Below, in pieces: positions 23,496 through 35,039 of a stretch of 64,000 nt of DNA. The notes under the pieces are model-generated. The model was given only the letters and a program-made list of their open reading frames with translations, made no database searches and had not been told where the DNA came from. The position numbers and the translations under genes were made by a program. The stretch comes from Ascaphus truei (lineage: Eukaryota; Chordata; Amphibia; Anura; Ascaphidae), in assembly GCA_036426205.1 (NCBI GenBank), contig CM071574.1, positions 12,468,892-12,532,891 on the forward strand, in the 5' to 3' direction. The first letter of the stretch is position 1. The number at the start of each line of letters is the position of its first letter.

Positions 23496-23612
23496 TGTGC
23501 TCATGTGCATGTCATTTCCCAGAATCCCTGGCTGCAGTGGAAACACTGCATGCTAAGAGATAATGGGGAAGGGCAGGGTGCAGACCTGTCGGAGACATGT
23601 GAATGTGCTCAC
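23496..23612 (+). mobile_element. Interspersed element, copy 3 (core only)
   Basis: It matches the core of the 2072-2454 element, with GTCATTTCCCAGAATCCCTG and CTGCAGTGGAAACACTGCAT. The octamer has changed to ATGTGCAT. The upstream half is not recognisable here. Confidence 0.7.
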
Positions 23613-25194
23613 AAGCGGTTTTTTTTTATTTACTGTACACCTCTCTAGCAAAACGCATATTTCAGGGTCTGACTGGATTTTATTTTTATTTGAACTTTTA
23701 CACATTCCCCCATCTCCACTGCTGAGTGGTGTTTTAGTTTAAGATATGAATTACTGTAAAGGGATTAGATTAGGGTGGGATCTAGCGTTGCCAGTCCCCT
23801 GGTATAACATGAAACATTATGTTATCTGAGCAAACCCCTAGAAATGTGCGAACTGTCAGAATTTGGTTCACTATTTTTTGTCACGAATATTTCACATGGG
23901 TTATGACAAAAAAAGTGTGAGATGTTATCCTTTTTCTAAAAATTTGCGCAAATTGTGAAATCTTGTCATTTTTTAAATGTTTCGTTTATTTTATATATGC
24001 CTTTTATTGGCTTCCATTCACAATTTTTTTTAGTTTTATTTTTTTTTTCCTCAGTTTTGTGAAGATGTAATAGGTGTTATGAATAAAGGGAGCAAATTGT
24101 TTCTCTTTAATCTTTTGTTTTATTTTATTTTTAAACTAGGTCACATGATCAATGTGACCTGTGCATGAGTCTGCATTTTTTGGGGGGCGGACTTTGTCGG
24201 TTTTTCGAGGAGAAACTGTACTGTAAGTGTCACCAAATTGGAGAACTTCATGGACAGTTCTCACAGCTTTACAAACCCTAATAATAAACTTTTTTACTCA
24301 CCATAAAACATTTTTTTGTGTCTACTTATATAGAGAAACTTAGCTCAGATTTGATAAATACAGTACTCTAGTTCTCTGGCTGAATGAGATTGATATGAAT
24401 GTATACACTGGGAAATATTGTTTTGCACACACTAAGTGACCCAATATGTCTATAAAATGTTTTAAAATGAATATTGTGCCTTTATTAAGATAGTGTTTAT
24501 TTTATTTGTCAACAGCAAGTAGCAATTTATGACACCATGAGTATAATATACTCAGTCTGCCCCATTTGCAGTGTTTTAATGTCGTTTGGAAATTCTTTGT
24601 GTATTTCAGCTATTTACAGTACATTGTTGACGTAATAAAGGCTTTCAGTTGCTTCACTATAGTTTCTAATATGGTTCATTTTGCATTATACTCTATATAC
24701 TGCAAAATGTTGCATTTATCCACAAATGAGGATTCCTGATGATTACCAAATTTAGAAAGATGTCAAACAAAACAGCCATCAGTTCAACACATCTTCCATG
24801 ACCATGCGGCTGTGTTAGCTGGAAAGATGTTTATGTAAAGTAATAGATTATTTAGTTATGTATTTTCCAGTGAAAGTATCCTTTTATGTGATTACAAGTT
24901 TATGAAAGTATGTGTGGGGTCATTATGGTGCTGTGGGAAAACAGAACACTGGTCTGTTCAAATCAGTAGCGAAATGAGAAGCAAACTCCGCGCTTATTAT
25001 CATGGGCATGTGTTTATATTTTACTCGCCTTTATTGGTTAGCTTTTATTTACTTTAAAATAACAATTTGGCACGTTTATCTCCCTTGATAACAGCAAGGC
25101 ACAAACTGTGTTAGAACTTTGGATGATAAAGTCATATTTCCAAAGCTTCAGATCCTAACATCCCCATGACATTTAAGAAATAATTGTCTAACAC
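23613..25194. other. Unique intron
   Basis: About 1.6 kb with no gene or element recognised. Confidence 0.5.
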
Positions 25195-25377
25195 CAGGAG
25201 AGGCCAACTCTAGTCCCCTAAGGCCACCAACAGGAAAGGTTTTCAGGATATCCCTGCTTCTGCACAGGTGGCTCAGTCTTCAACTGAGCCACTGATTGAG
25301 CCGCCTGTGCTGAAGCAGGGATATTCTGAAAACCTGACCTGTTGGTGGCCCTTGAGGACTAGAGTTGGCCACACCTG
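25195..25377. mobile_element. hAT-type foldback MITE
   Basis: A complete copy of the GGCCAACTC...GAGTTGGCC family with both GTGCTGAAGCAGGGATAT-type arms close together around 25265-25320. The possible 8-bp flanks match at 6 of 8 positions. Confidence 0.82.
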
Positions 25378-26060
25378 GTCGAGCATAAATAAAAAATCAA
25401 TTTGGTACAGTTTATGATAAATTTAATCTGGTCTTTCAAGCATTTAATACATTAAATTAGGTTATTTCTATTTACCCTGTATGTGAATATAAGAAGATTG
25501 TTCATTTATCACACTGCAGATAGGCGTTATTCATTAAACTTCAATAGTGCCAAACAGGGCACTAAGGGTGGGCACTTTCCCTGCTGTTTTGATTTTAGTT
25601 CTATAATGTTTTGGTTCTAAAAAAAATGTGTGTTTTCATTAGCCAGAACTCTAATTGCAAAATGTAACAAAATGGTTTAAAAGAAACCTCACAGTAAACT
25701 CAAATAACATTAAAAAAACGCTACAATAAGTATGCAATTCTAAAAAAAACATTTGGAAAATGAAATAATAATAATAACTGAAAAACAGAAACTAGTTAAA
25801 AGAGATTGCCAAGAAACACCCGGTCAACTTTGAGGAGGGCCTACTCCTTTTAGATATCATCATGGTCATCTTCCTTATCGACAGTGTCACGGTGCTCATC
25901 ATGATCAGCTCATTCCCGCTGGAATTGGAATCCTCTTCAAAGGGTTGTGCTTCTTCATCAAAGAGGTTCATATTAATGAATATTAACTTCTCTTTGGACA
26001 ACAGCCTCCTGCAATCTTATACTATATTTGTGAAAGCACTGTATGCCTGTCTGCATGGCC
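25378..26060. other. Intron with an unassigned coding-like patch
   Basis: Around 25800-26000 the reverse strand reads acidic and Ser-rich (FDEEAQPFEEDSNSSGNE) and then loses frame. It may be a processed-pseudogene scrap. I cannot name a parent gene. Confidence 0.25.
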
Positions 26061-26990
26061 TTTGTCCCTAGGGGAAATCTCATTGGTCCCTTGGCCCGCC
26101 CGCCCCCGCACACCTCTCATTGGCCTGAGGCGGAGTGACGGGCCAAAGGTCCAACACACACACACACACACACACACCTCTCTCTCTGTCCTCTCCCCCC
26201 CCATCACACTTACCTCCCCGCCTCCCCTCCGCTCCACTCCACTCTCCGCTCCACTCCATTCGCCTCCGCTCCACTCGCCTCTCTCCTGCTCCACTCACCT
26301 CTCTCCTGCTCCACTCACCTCCCTCCCGCTCCACTCACCTCCCTCCACCTCCCTCCCGCTCCACTCACCTCCCACCTGCTCCACTCACCTCCCTCCTGCT
26401 CCACTCACCTCCCGCTCCACTCCCGCTCCACTCACCTCCCTCCCGCTCCACTCACCTCCCTCCCGCTCCACTCACCTCCCTCCTGCTCCACTCACCTCCC
26501 TCCCATTCCACTCACCTCCCTCCCGCTCCACTCACCTCCCTCCCCGGCGCGGGGACAAGCAGTGGCCAGGCAGCCTGCAGCTGCCACGCGGCGCCTAAGA
26601 TGGCGGTGGCCGGAAGGACCCCTTCCTCCCTCGCGAAGTAACTAAGATGGCGGCGGCTGGAAGGAGAGGTGACGTGTGTGTGTGTCACTGTGTGTGTGTG
26701 TGACACTGTGTGTTACACTGTGTGTGTGTGTGTGTTACACTGTGTGTGTGTGAGACACTCTAGGGTGGGGACCGGAGCTACGCATGGGGGGGAGGGGGGG
26801 TAGGACCGGAGAGAGAGGGGGGAGCGAAGAAACATACAGGGGGACTGGAGAGGAGGACCCGTAAATTTTAAGAAACCCACCCCCCTCCTGTCCACTGTCC
26901 CCCCCCCTCCTGTCCACTGTCGTCCCCCCCTCCTGTTCACTGTCCCCCCCCCCTCCTGTCCACTGTCCCACCCCTCCTGTCCACTCTATT
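26061..26990. repeat. GC-rich block with minisatellites
   Basis: In order it holds a CA run (about 26153-26178), then a minisatellite of roughly 20-bp units (CTCCCGCTCCACTCACCTCC) at about 26220-26550. Two AAGATGGCGG motifs follow (26599, 26643), then GT-rich repeats (about 26672-26755). It ends with about five units of a CCCTCCTGTCCACTGTC-type minisatellite (26876-26987). AAGATGGCGGC is the classical YY1 site of promoters and LINE 5' ends. The 178- and 168-codon frames here are repeat artefacts. Confidence 0.7.
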
Positions 26991-27146
26991 TAACTCACGG
27001 GCAACGCCGGGTCTCTGAGCTAGTGCTAACTAATAATGCTGCCAGCAGTGCTAAATATTATTTCAGAGTAGGCACTGGAAGGTGGACATCTTAAAGCAGC
27101 AGAACATATACTGTAGCACTGTGCGATTTAAAAAAATATTATTACA

Positions 27147-27370
27147 TGATTGAAGCTGAGGCTTCTCCGGAGCTGAACTATGTTAATTTCAGCTATGGGG
27201 ACACCCTGCTTCCAGAGATAGTTACCTCCGTAGGAGTGCCAGTCTCTGCAGCCAGAGAATTTGTGTGAACAACGAAATGGCAGTGTTTTAAAGTGCAGCG
27301 TCACGCGGGTCAATAGGAAGCTGTGACATCATCCCTTGTGGCTTTCTAGTGATCTGGACATTTAAATTGT
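27147..27370 (+). repeat. CCAAT-palindrome repeat, copy 2
   Basis: Diverged copy of the 18604-18800 repeat: GATTGAAGCTGAGGCTTCTC, CTGCTTCCAGAGATAGTTAC and CAATAGGAAGCTGTGACATC in the same order. The second palindrome arm is lost. Confidence 0.6.
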
Positions 27371-27533
27371 GGATCTAGCATTCTAGCTAAATCACAGGGG
27401 TCTATGTACTAAGATTTTTATTTTGAAAGTATAACGTTTTTGCAGCACTTAAATAAAGCATATGTAGAAGTGAAAACGAGAATGGTGCACGGGAACAAGG
27501 AGGAGCCCTGATTTCCTCCAAAGTTACAATATG

Positions 27534-28107
27534 AAACAAAGGATTATGTTCCCAGCACTCAGAGAAAAAATGATGGAAATAGAATATGTCATAAAATATC
27601 ATTTTTACTTGAATATACAGAGATTACACAAGGCAAACATCAGCACATATCCATGATATTATAGATATGGAAACAAACTGAATAGCAGATCAGCAATATA
27701 CATATTACTGTGTTACACAATACATAAGCGCACAGAACAAGAGATAATAGGTGTGGGGAGGTGTTAGTATCAAAGAATCTAGACTGCATTTCTGTAAGTT
27801 ATCCGAGACAGGGGTAATGGATCGGATTGATCTAGGGGAACAAGCAGAAGAAGGGGCTAGGTGCCCTGAAACGTTGCCCCCCTTATTTCCCTGTCTATCA
27901 CCCTACCCTTCTGTGTGCTTATGTATCGTCTAACACAGTGATATGTATATTGCTGACATGCTATTCAGTTTGTTTAAATATCTAAAATATTGTGGAAATG
28001 TTTGCCTGGTGTAATCTCTGTATATACAAGTAAAAATTATATTTGATGACATTATTCTAATTCCATAATTTTTTTCTCTGAGTGCTGGGAACACAATCCT
28101 TTGTTCC
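27534..28107. repeat. Foldback repeat with about 195-bp arms
   Basis: The left arm 27534-27729 is matched in reverse by 27917-28107 with scattered substitutions and small gaps, around a 187-bp spacer. The outer end reads AAAGGATTATGTTCCCAGCA. The spacer contains a GCCCTGAAACGTTGCCCCCC block, the retroposon-tail signature seen in other foldbacks here. No coding sequence. Confidence 0.85.
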
Positions 28108-28467
28108 ATAAGATTTTTTATTTTTTATTAATTCCAGTGCTAAAAAGTAATACAAACGTTAAAAAAATCTGAGTTGTACTTTATGAATGAAGATATAATT
28201 TGCTGTTTGAGAATGATAGCAGTAGGTTTCTTGGTGTGGCCAGCGATACACAGCACCTTCTGTGGGAGTGAGAATTGCATCTGATTTTGCCAGAGATTGT
28301 AAAGAGTAAGACACCAAATGAGCAGTGATTGTTATGTAGGCCTCAGTTTGTACATGCACCTGTTGGTGTGAACTTGCATTTAAACGAAGGAGGATATGGC
28401 CTACAATTGTTACTAAACTGATAATGAAATGCATTATTGTAATAAATGTAATTCTGTTTGTTTGCAG

Positions 28468-28590
28468 TATCTAAATTGAACTACAGTGCATCAGACACCT
28501 GTGATAGAAACCGGGTTAAAACCAGACTGAAGAAGTTCATTTCCCGCAGACCGTCATTGAAAACTCTGCAAGAGAAAGGACTTATTAAAG
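28468..28590 (+). CDS. ARHGAP15: ARHGAP15 internal exon (polybasic region)
   Basis: A 123-base exon after TTTGTTTGCAG and before GTAGAG. It starts two bases into a codon shared with the exon ending at 386 and leaves one base for the next exon. Residues include YSASDT, DRNRVKTRLKKFISRRPS and LKTLQEKGLIK. From memory the human protein has SASDTSDKNRVKSRLKKFITRRPSLKTLQEKGLIK at the same place, which is near-identity over more than 30 residues. The basic stretch just before the RhoGAP domain is conserved in the ARHGAP9/12/15/27 group, and ARHGAP15 is the best match. The forward open frame that covers it begins earlier and runs past the donor, but the family match stops exactly at the splice sites. 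Confidence 0.95.
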
Positions 28591-29802
28591 GTAGAGAAGT
28601 GATTACAGTCCTTGCAAAATGTTGTTGTTTCACAATTTAGGGAAATGAAGATTTAAGTGAGACTTATTTTGCTATTTGTTTTGCAGCTCGAACATTTTTC
28701 ATGTACTGTATAGTATGATAGTTTTGTTAATTCGAATTAAAAACAGATCTCATCCTTTATTCAGTAAATCAAATTGGTCAGAATGAGCATTGCCTTTACT
28801 GATCACCAATTTGGTTCATAACACTTTCCATACTATTACAGGGGTCAGAAAGTACAGTACTGAACAGATACCAACAGTACTGTACACTGTAAGTTAAATT
28901 GAAGTTATGCCATTCTATGATCCCTTGGTACAGTACTTAAATTGAAGCTCCAGTTAGGTATGCTATAAAGCCACCTTCCCTGTATTACAGAACATTTCAA
29001 TTGTATTTATTTAAATGCTACTGAATTTTTTTCCATGATGAGGAAGATGACTTCACAGCATATAGAATAAGGACCTTACTTAGAGGGAATGAGTGAAATG
29101 CTCTGCTTATTATAAATGCCGTTTCAGGTATGTTTAGGGTATACAAACCTTTATATATGTGTATGTTTGTCAACATTTATGCAGCATAATAACAAATGGG
29201 TTTCAGTGGTACCCCAGAGCTTGCATCTCACTCCTCTACTAACTAAAGTATATCTTCCCTGATGAGTTCATGAAGAGTGTGCTCAAGTTATATCCCCTGA
29301 GGGAGGTCAATATAGTGTCTTTTAAACTCCCTGAGATTTCACATGTTTCAGAACCTTTACAGAATGATATACCGAGATGTAGCCACATTAACATTCTCTG
29401 TGGCTGGGGAAACGGACCGCTGCATTCCGTGGCTGTGGGCAGCCTATAAGTTAATAGAGAGCCGCTGCCCACAGCTTATATTTTCCCCCGAGCCACAGAA
29501 AAAGTTTTTTTCCCCCTATGTCTGTGGGGAAGGTTAACTTGGCTACATCTGTTTATCAATTTACAAATATATGCATGTGACATCCATACTAGTGAGAATA
29601 TAAGATGACTAGTTTGCTGTAGATTTAGATTTAACATTAGTAGCACCCACCCCAGACTATGCAGAATTCATATGTTTAAAAATGTATAAAAACTCTCCAT
29701 AAGTGATTTCCCAAAGCTTTTCTGAAGCATGATGTCAGTACCAACATGCTGCTTTTTTAATGCTTTGTCAATGTATGTATGTATGTACAGTATAATTGTA
29801 TT
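28591..29802. other. Unique intron
   Basis: No element recognised except a short inverted pair around 29393-29530 (CTGTGGCTGGGGAAAC / TTTTCCCCCGAGCCACAG). Confidence 0.45.
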
Positions 29803-30033
29803 TACAATGGCGGCCGCCTTTAACCTCCTGCGGCCGCCACCGCGGGATTTTTAAAAACGCGGGCAGATGCAGCATTTTTTCGGCTGTTTTCCGGTGCCGC
29901 GGGCGCTTTCAATGTTAAGCGCCATTAGCGCTTGTCTGATGATGCGGCCGACGCGCAGAAAAGCCCGAGACAAATTGAAAACATCCCCGCATTTTTACGG
30001 GTAAGTAGGAGGATAAAAGGGGCCGCAGCAGTA
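29803..30033 (+). mobile_element. GC-rich MITE with NotI site, copy 1
   Basis: The ends TGGCGGCCGCCTTTAACCTC and, reversed, GCTGCGGCCCCTTTTATCC form imperfect inverted repeats of about 27 bp. GCGGCCGC is at 29810-29817. The interior shares the TTCAATGTTAAGCGCCATTA block with the copy at 52045-52274. CpG-rich in an AT-rich setting, and non-coding. Confidence 0.8.
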
Positions 30034-30109
30034 TATAGTATCAGCAATGTACGCAGCTCTTTCCAAAATTATAATACAAGGTACAGTAAATAAATTACAA
30101 ACAATAGGA

Positions 30110-30780
30110 ATAGGTGTGACATGTAAATATCAACAAAAGGCAAAAGGAGACCCTGCCCCATAGAGCTTACAATCTATGTGGTATGTTGGGAGGCTTATAG
30201 GCGCAGAAGGAATAAAAGTGCAGTCAGGGGAGGTCACATGCACCTGGAGTTTGTAGTAGAGGCGTGGAAATTTTAAGGAGATGCTTCTTTTAAGAGGTGG
30301 ATTTATAGCTGGGCTTTGAATGTGGAAAGGTGCTTGTTGAATATTGAGTAGAAAAGCATTCCACAGGTACTGTAGGGAGATATTAGTGAAAATGGTTTTA
30401 AGACGAGTGAGGGCTGTAGAGGTAAAAGTTGAGGAGACAATCTTAGGTTGAGTGTAAGACGAGTGGTGGTGTAACGAGAATTCACAGTTGAGATAAGTAG
30501 AGGGGCAGAGGATTGTAGCGTCTTAAAAGAAAGGAGGAGAATTTTGTAGTTTATATGGAAATGATTGTTCCGAAGGTTGGGTGCGCCTAGAAGAGCAGGA
30601 GGTGATTTCAGCAGCATTTTGGATTGATTATGAAGGAGAGCGGCAGGGAGGCTGGATAAAAGAATGTTACAGTAATCAATACAGACATGCATTAGGTTTT
30701 TAGTGGTAGTCGGACATGGGAAGGGGCATATCTTCGCAATGTTGCAAAGGAAGAAGTGACTAGTTAGATGTATATACATA
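30110..30780 (-). pseudogene. L2-type LINE 3' relic (reverse)
   Basis: The reverse frame carries the end of an L2-type polymerase: an ICPFPCPTTTKNLMHVCIDY stretch, LLSSLPAALLHNQSKMLLKS, and a terminal TCGMLFYSIFNKHLSTFKA. The 3' UTR follows to the left with AGATTGTAAGCTCTATGGGG. The palm domain is absent, so it is 5'-truncated. A 158-codon frame is open, but it is only a fragment. Confidence 0.8.
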
Positions 30781-31566
30781 TATTGTCCATGTTAAAAAAA
30801 ACGGTTGTTTTTTTTTTTTTTTACGTCTGCTATTGACTATCTGCCTCTGTTTGATGTATGGTTAGCCAGCCTGATGTAGACTTATGGTCAGAGCTTAACT
30901 TGTTAGTTCTGCTTTTGCAGCCAATTCAGAATAACTACAGATTCCCCAAGATATTAAAATTGACTGTTCAAATGGACTCAGTGTGGGAGTTTCATTGGCT
31001 TTAAATTGATAACAGCTGAAGCAATGAATGATTCGAGCTGAATATGGGCATAGTATGCAACCTTTTTGTACATGCTCTTGTGAACTAATGGTTTTACATG
31101 GGAATTATTTTTTTATATAATGAACTGCATTTCCTTATGATTCATTTACATAATTTAATGATGAACAATAGCTTTCGGAAGTCTGAAAAAATAACATTTC
31201 CTGAGAAATTTGAGAAAGTTTGTTAAGATAAATAAGGATTTGCGTATACTTAGGGGAGTATTAAGAGTAACATTGTATTTTACAATGTAGAAATTGTGTC
31301 TTTTTCCCAGGTATTTGAGAAAAAAATACAGTATACAGAAAAAAAACATACACAATCATAAACTGTGGATTTCTAGTTTAGCCTCTAGTCTTTCCTATAA
31401 TAAAAAAAGTCTAATTCTAAATATCTTATCTCTAAGAAAATCAAAGTCACTTATTTTCCTTTTATTCATAGGCCCTTATACAGTATGCAATTAATCCACT
31501 CTCCTCTGCTGGAGAACATTTTAATCACATTTATTAGACTGTTCAACTCCTTTCCAGCAATGGGAA
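30781..31566. other. Unique intron
   Basis: A T run at 30807-30821 and otherwise nothing recognised. Confidence 0.5.
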
Positions 31567-31920
31567 TAGAGATTGGAGATTTTTGGGGGTGGATTTGGAT
31601 TGGCCGGTTCCTTTTGTCTGCGGATATCGGCGGATCTATGTCAAAAAGGGCGATTTGCATTTTAATTATTATTACCAATACACTTCTTGGATTCCGCATC
31701 CTGTGGACAGATTTCTAGAATCCGCCAACTGATTGCTGAATCCTCGGATTGGATTCTACAAATCCGTCTACGGGTTGTATCCAATGGCAGTTTTTGATGA
31801 ATTCGCACAGATTAAAACCGAACAAAATACATTTGTGGATTTTACACCGCGAAATGGACTTTGGGTTGAAAATGTGAAAAAAATCAGGGACACGGATTTG
31901 GGTGGATTCACCCATCTCTA
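31567..31920. mobile_element. Possible TAGAGATGGG-ended element
   Basis: The right end reads, reversed, TAGAGATGGGTGAATCCACC, and the left end TAGAGATTGGAGATTTTTGG. The match is imperfect over about 14 bases, but the interior is unusually rich in CGGATTTG/CAAATCCG-like words. No clear target duplication. Confidence 0.35.
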
Positions 31921-33039
31921 ACTGCGAAGTGGTTTCACTGCATATTGAACATGACTGTAAATCTTAGATCATATATTATAATTTGAAAATATATTTTGCT
32001 CATTTATTTTCAAAGATCATTATTTGAACAAAAAAAAGTACATCTGGAAAATCAAACCTTTTTTGGGATAAAGTTCCAGGTGCTTCCATATCACTATAAG
32101 AAACGATTTGTAGTTTACATTTTTCTATCGTCTCCTTGTTGTGCTGCTGTGTACATTGTCTGAACTAATTAGGACAATTATTATTACATTAGGCCATTTT
32201 TGATGTAATACTGGTAATTGGTTATTGATATACAGTAGCTAATATGGACGGAAAACTACATTACCCTAATAAATAACTTTGTTTAATGAATGAGGCAAGT
32301 TCACTTTCATTCTTCCAGTTTTTTTCTTTCAAAATGTAACTAAGCTATCAATTGACAAAACCATACACATCAATTATGGAGCTAGATTATACGTTATTTC
32401 AATTTGAAGTTTCTATCTGAAGTTGTTTTGTATAATATTGATGAATTGCCAATTTCATATTTACAGTGACTCATGTTCTGTTATGAAAATGTCAAAATAC
32501 ATAGGCAGCTTAAAATAACTGAATCAGATAGTCAATCTAGCAGCACAGAACAATCTAGTGTCAGTTCAATGCACTTTCTGAAGATCAAATTTGTTCTTGA
32601 CTTTGAAAATATACCTGAAGATTGAGAAATTGTACAGTATGTATATCTTTACAAAAGTGAACAAGGTCGGTGCTGCAGCTCTCCCAAATATTTAACTAAT
32701 TGTGTAAATTAATATGTTATAAATATAAGGCACACAAATGTGATAATGCAGTGTAATAATAGTAAAAGATGTTATATCGAGTGTTACTAGCAAATATGAA
32801 TACACTAATAATAATGTCTAGTGTTCCAGTAAATGTAATGTGAAAATCAAAAATGCAGGAAGAAAAGAGGGATAGGAGGGGGAGTGGAAGGGGAAATAAA
32901 AACAAAAAAATAAATATAAAAATTAAAAAAACAATTATAAAAATGAATGGAAAACAATAACTATCAGTACGTGGACAAATCTAAAAATAACGCGTCTGTA
33001 GTTAAATTCAGAAACGGTAATGGAAAAAAGGCTGCTTTT
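31921..33039. other. Unique intron
   Basis: AT-rich with no gene or element recognised. Confidence 0.5.
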
Positions 33040-33800
33040 CTAAAAGATGATCCACATCCATAAAGATTGTTCAAAAGAAAAAGGAAAAAGTGCACACTAC
33101 ATGGTAAAATAACAGCACATTTGTGTTATTTAATCCATATAAAAAAGATAATGCTCCCTTGTTGAGACAAAAATTGTTAATTAACAATTGATTGTATCAA
33201 AACAACAGGTTCAATATCACATGGGATAGTATTGAATGGGGGTTTGCCACAGTGTCCTTAATGGTTTGGTAAATGAGCTACTAAGTAACCAACTCTCCCC
33301 ATCAGAATAATGAACTCGGCTGTTAAAGTCCTGTATTGAAACCAGTAAGTAGAGTAAAGCAGTGTGATGACAAAGTCCTAATAAACAATGAACTCAATGC
33401 ATTAACTCCATGTATATAACACAGCACCTCTCAATAGGTTGTATAATCACCTCACCTGAACTTGATAGCATATAGGGTGGGTTTGACATGAGTCTGTTAT
33501 GATTGTAAATACTGAGTTCCGCAGGGATCTTGACTGCTAAGTCAGTCACTCAAATTATAGGATACAATCCCCTAAACTCACCATATTTTCGTAGGAAAAC
33601 GGACAGCTGATGTAGAAACAATCCCTATGTTCCTGAGAAACTCTGTGTAGCGCTGTGTAGAAGAATGCACTCACTGCAGAGCTTCACTATGGTGTTCTCC
33701 CATCTATGCGTGATGACAGAAAATAAGTAACGTGTCCCCACACGTTTCATCACCTGTTACGGTGACTTCATCAGGGGGTTTGTGACTTAGACCTTCAAAC
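33040..33800. mobile_element. Unclassified dispersed repeat with CACGTTTCATCACC tail
   Basis: It starts with an AAGAAAAAGGAAAAAGTGCACA edge like those at 5228 and 45222. It ends with CACACGTTTCATCACCTGTT and GACTTCATCAGGGGGTTTGT, a hairpin-forming module widespread in this window's retroposon tails. No coding sequence. Confidence 0.4.
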
Positions 33801-34458
33801 AGATGTCTTTTATAGGGTGCAAATAATTTAAACAATTAGGGCATCAATTCATTAAAAAAATACAAATCTACAAATGGATACATCATTTATATCCTATTTG
33901 ACAAATTTGGCAAGCGTTTTAACTTAACCTAAACATTTCTTAAAAGAGATTCCAATACAATAAATGGGAAATTAGTTGAGCTGTAGCTAGAGGGCCCAAT
34001 AGCCACAGAGTGACTACAGAGAAAACACCCAGTGAGGATTAGCAGATATCTTTCACAATATGTGATGTACTGTACTAATAGTAAATGTAAATTTAAATCA
34101 ATACAAATATAGAGAACGCCAAAGGCAACAACCTTGAATTTAATATATTTTGTAAAATAACAAAGTACATAATTAAATCCCCACTAGAATACACAATAGA
34201 TAATTGAAAACAACAGATATGCAAATGTCCAATAGATATTAAAGACACAGAGGCATTTGCTATTAAACAATACTACTTATATCAATATTCTTGATATCAT
34301 TGGAAAATAAGCTGTTCATTTTAAAGATCCAATAGGTTCTTATTTGGATATAATTTAAACCGATCGCCTCCCTATTTTCTACCATCTTCCCAAGATCCAT
34401 AAATGTTTGACTAATCCTCCAGGCTGTTCCATTATTTATGGTGTGGGGTCGATGACGT
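33801..34458. other. Unique intron
   Basis: Nothing recognised. Confidence 0.45.
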
Positions 34459-34573
34459 CTTCGGCTGAGCCCCTGATTGAGCCACCTGTGCTGAAGCAGG
34501 GCTATCCTGAAAACCAGAACTGTTGGGTGGGTGGGGGGAGGAGCCTTGAGGACTGGAATTGACAATCCCCGCA
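34459..34573. mobile_element. hAT-type foldback MITE, right half only
   Basis: GAGCCACCTGTGCTGAAGCA and CTTGAGGACTGGAATTGACA identify the right arm. The left arm is missing and a G-rich expansion sits at 34525-34542. Confidence 0.7.
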
Positions 34574-35039
34574 TAATTATTTAAACAATATTACCCAATT
34601 ATCTAGTAGGGACATGTGCATAAAGAAAATATTGTTCCTACTGAAATGCCATAAATAATAGAAACAAAACAAAAATTCACTTGCTTTTCACCTACTTCAG
34701 ATTGAAAACATTAATTTAAGAAACAGTACAAGAAAGAGCCATTGATGTGTCTGAGATTTATATTAGTTTTAATTAGCATGGATTTCCACATCTTGACATG
34801 TAAAGCAAGAGGTGTTTATGAATAATTAGTACGTTAAGGAAATAAATTAACCCATTCACCAATGGATTGAAGCAGTTGTGAGAATCATTTGCTTGCAAAC
34901 TCAAAAAAGATACATTTTCACTTTTTGAATCAAGTATTTAAAACACAAATTCTTTCAACTTTGCCCTAAAAATCCCATACACTGCAATGCATTCAATGAA
35001 ATTGATATTTATTTATATTTAATTAAAAATGTTTAGATT

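Larger units (their letters stand above)
387..28467 (+). other. ARHGAP15: ARHGAP15 intron, about 28.1 kb
   Basis: The intron is bounded by GTATGT at its 5' end and TTTGCAG at its 3' end. It is mostly AT-rich intronic sequence filled with transposable elements, listed separately. It holds no further ARHGAP15 exon that I can recognise, and the flanking exons are consecutive in the protein. Confidence 0.85.

Noticed and set aside
25792..26001. Acidic reverse frame that might be a processed pseudogene
   Set aside because: Only about 20 residues look coding before the frame is lost; no parent gene recognised, so not reported as a gene.
26062..26641. Forward frames of 178 and 168 codons
   Set aside because: They translate the 20-bp minisatellite in two frames (repeating HSPPSR/STHLPPA); low complexity, not genes.
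31567..31920. Firm hAT call for the TAGAGATGGG-ended segment
   Set aside because: Only about 14 bases of imperfect inverted ends and no 8-bp duplication; kept as a low-confidence feature only.
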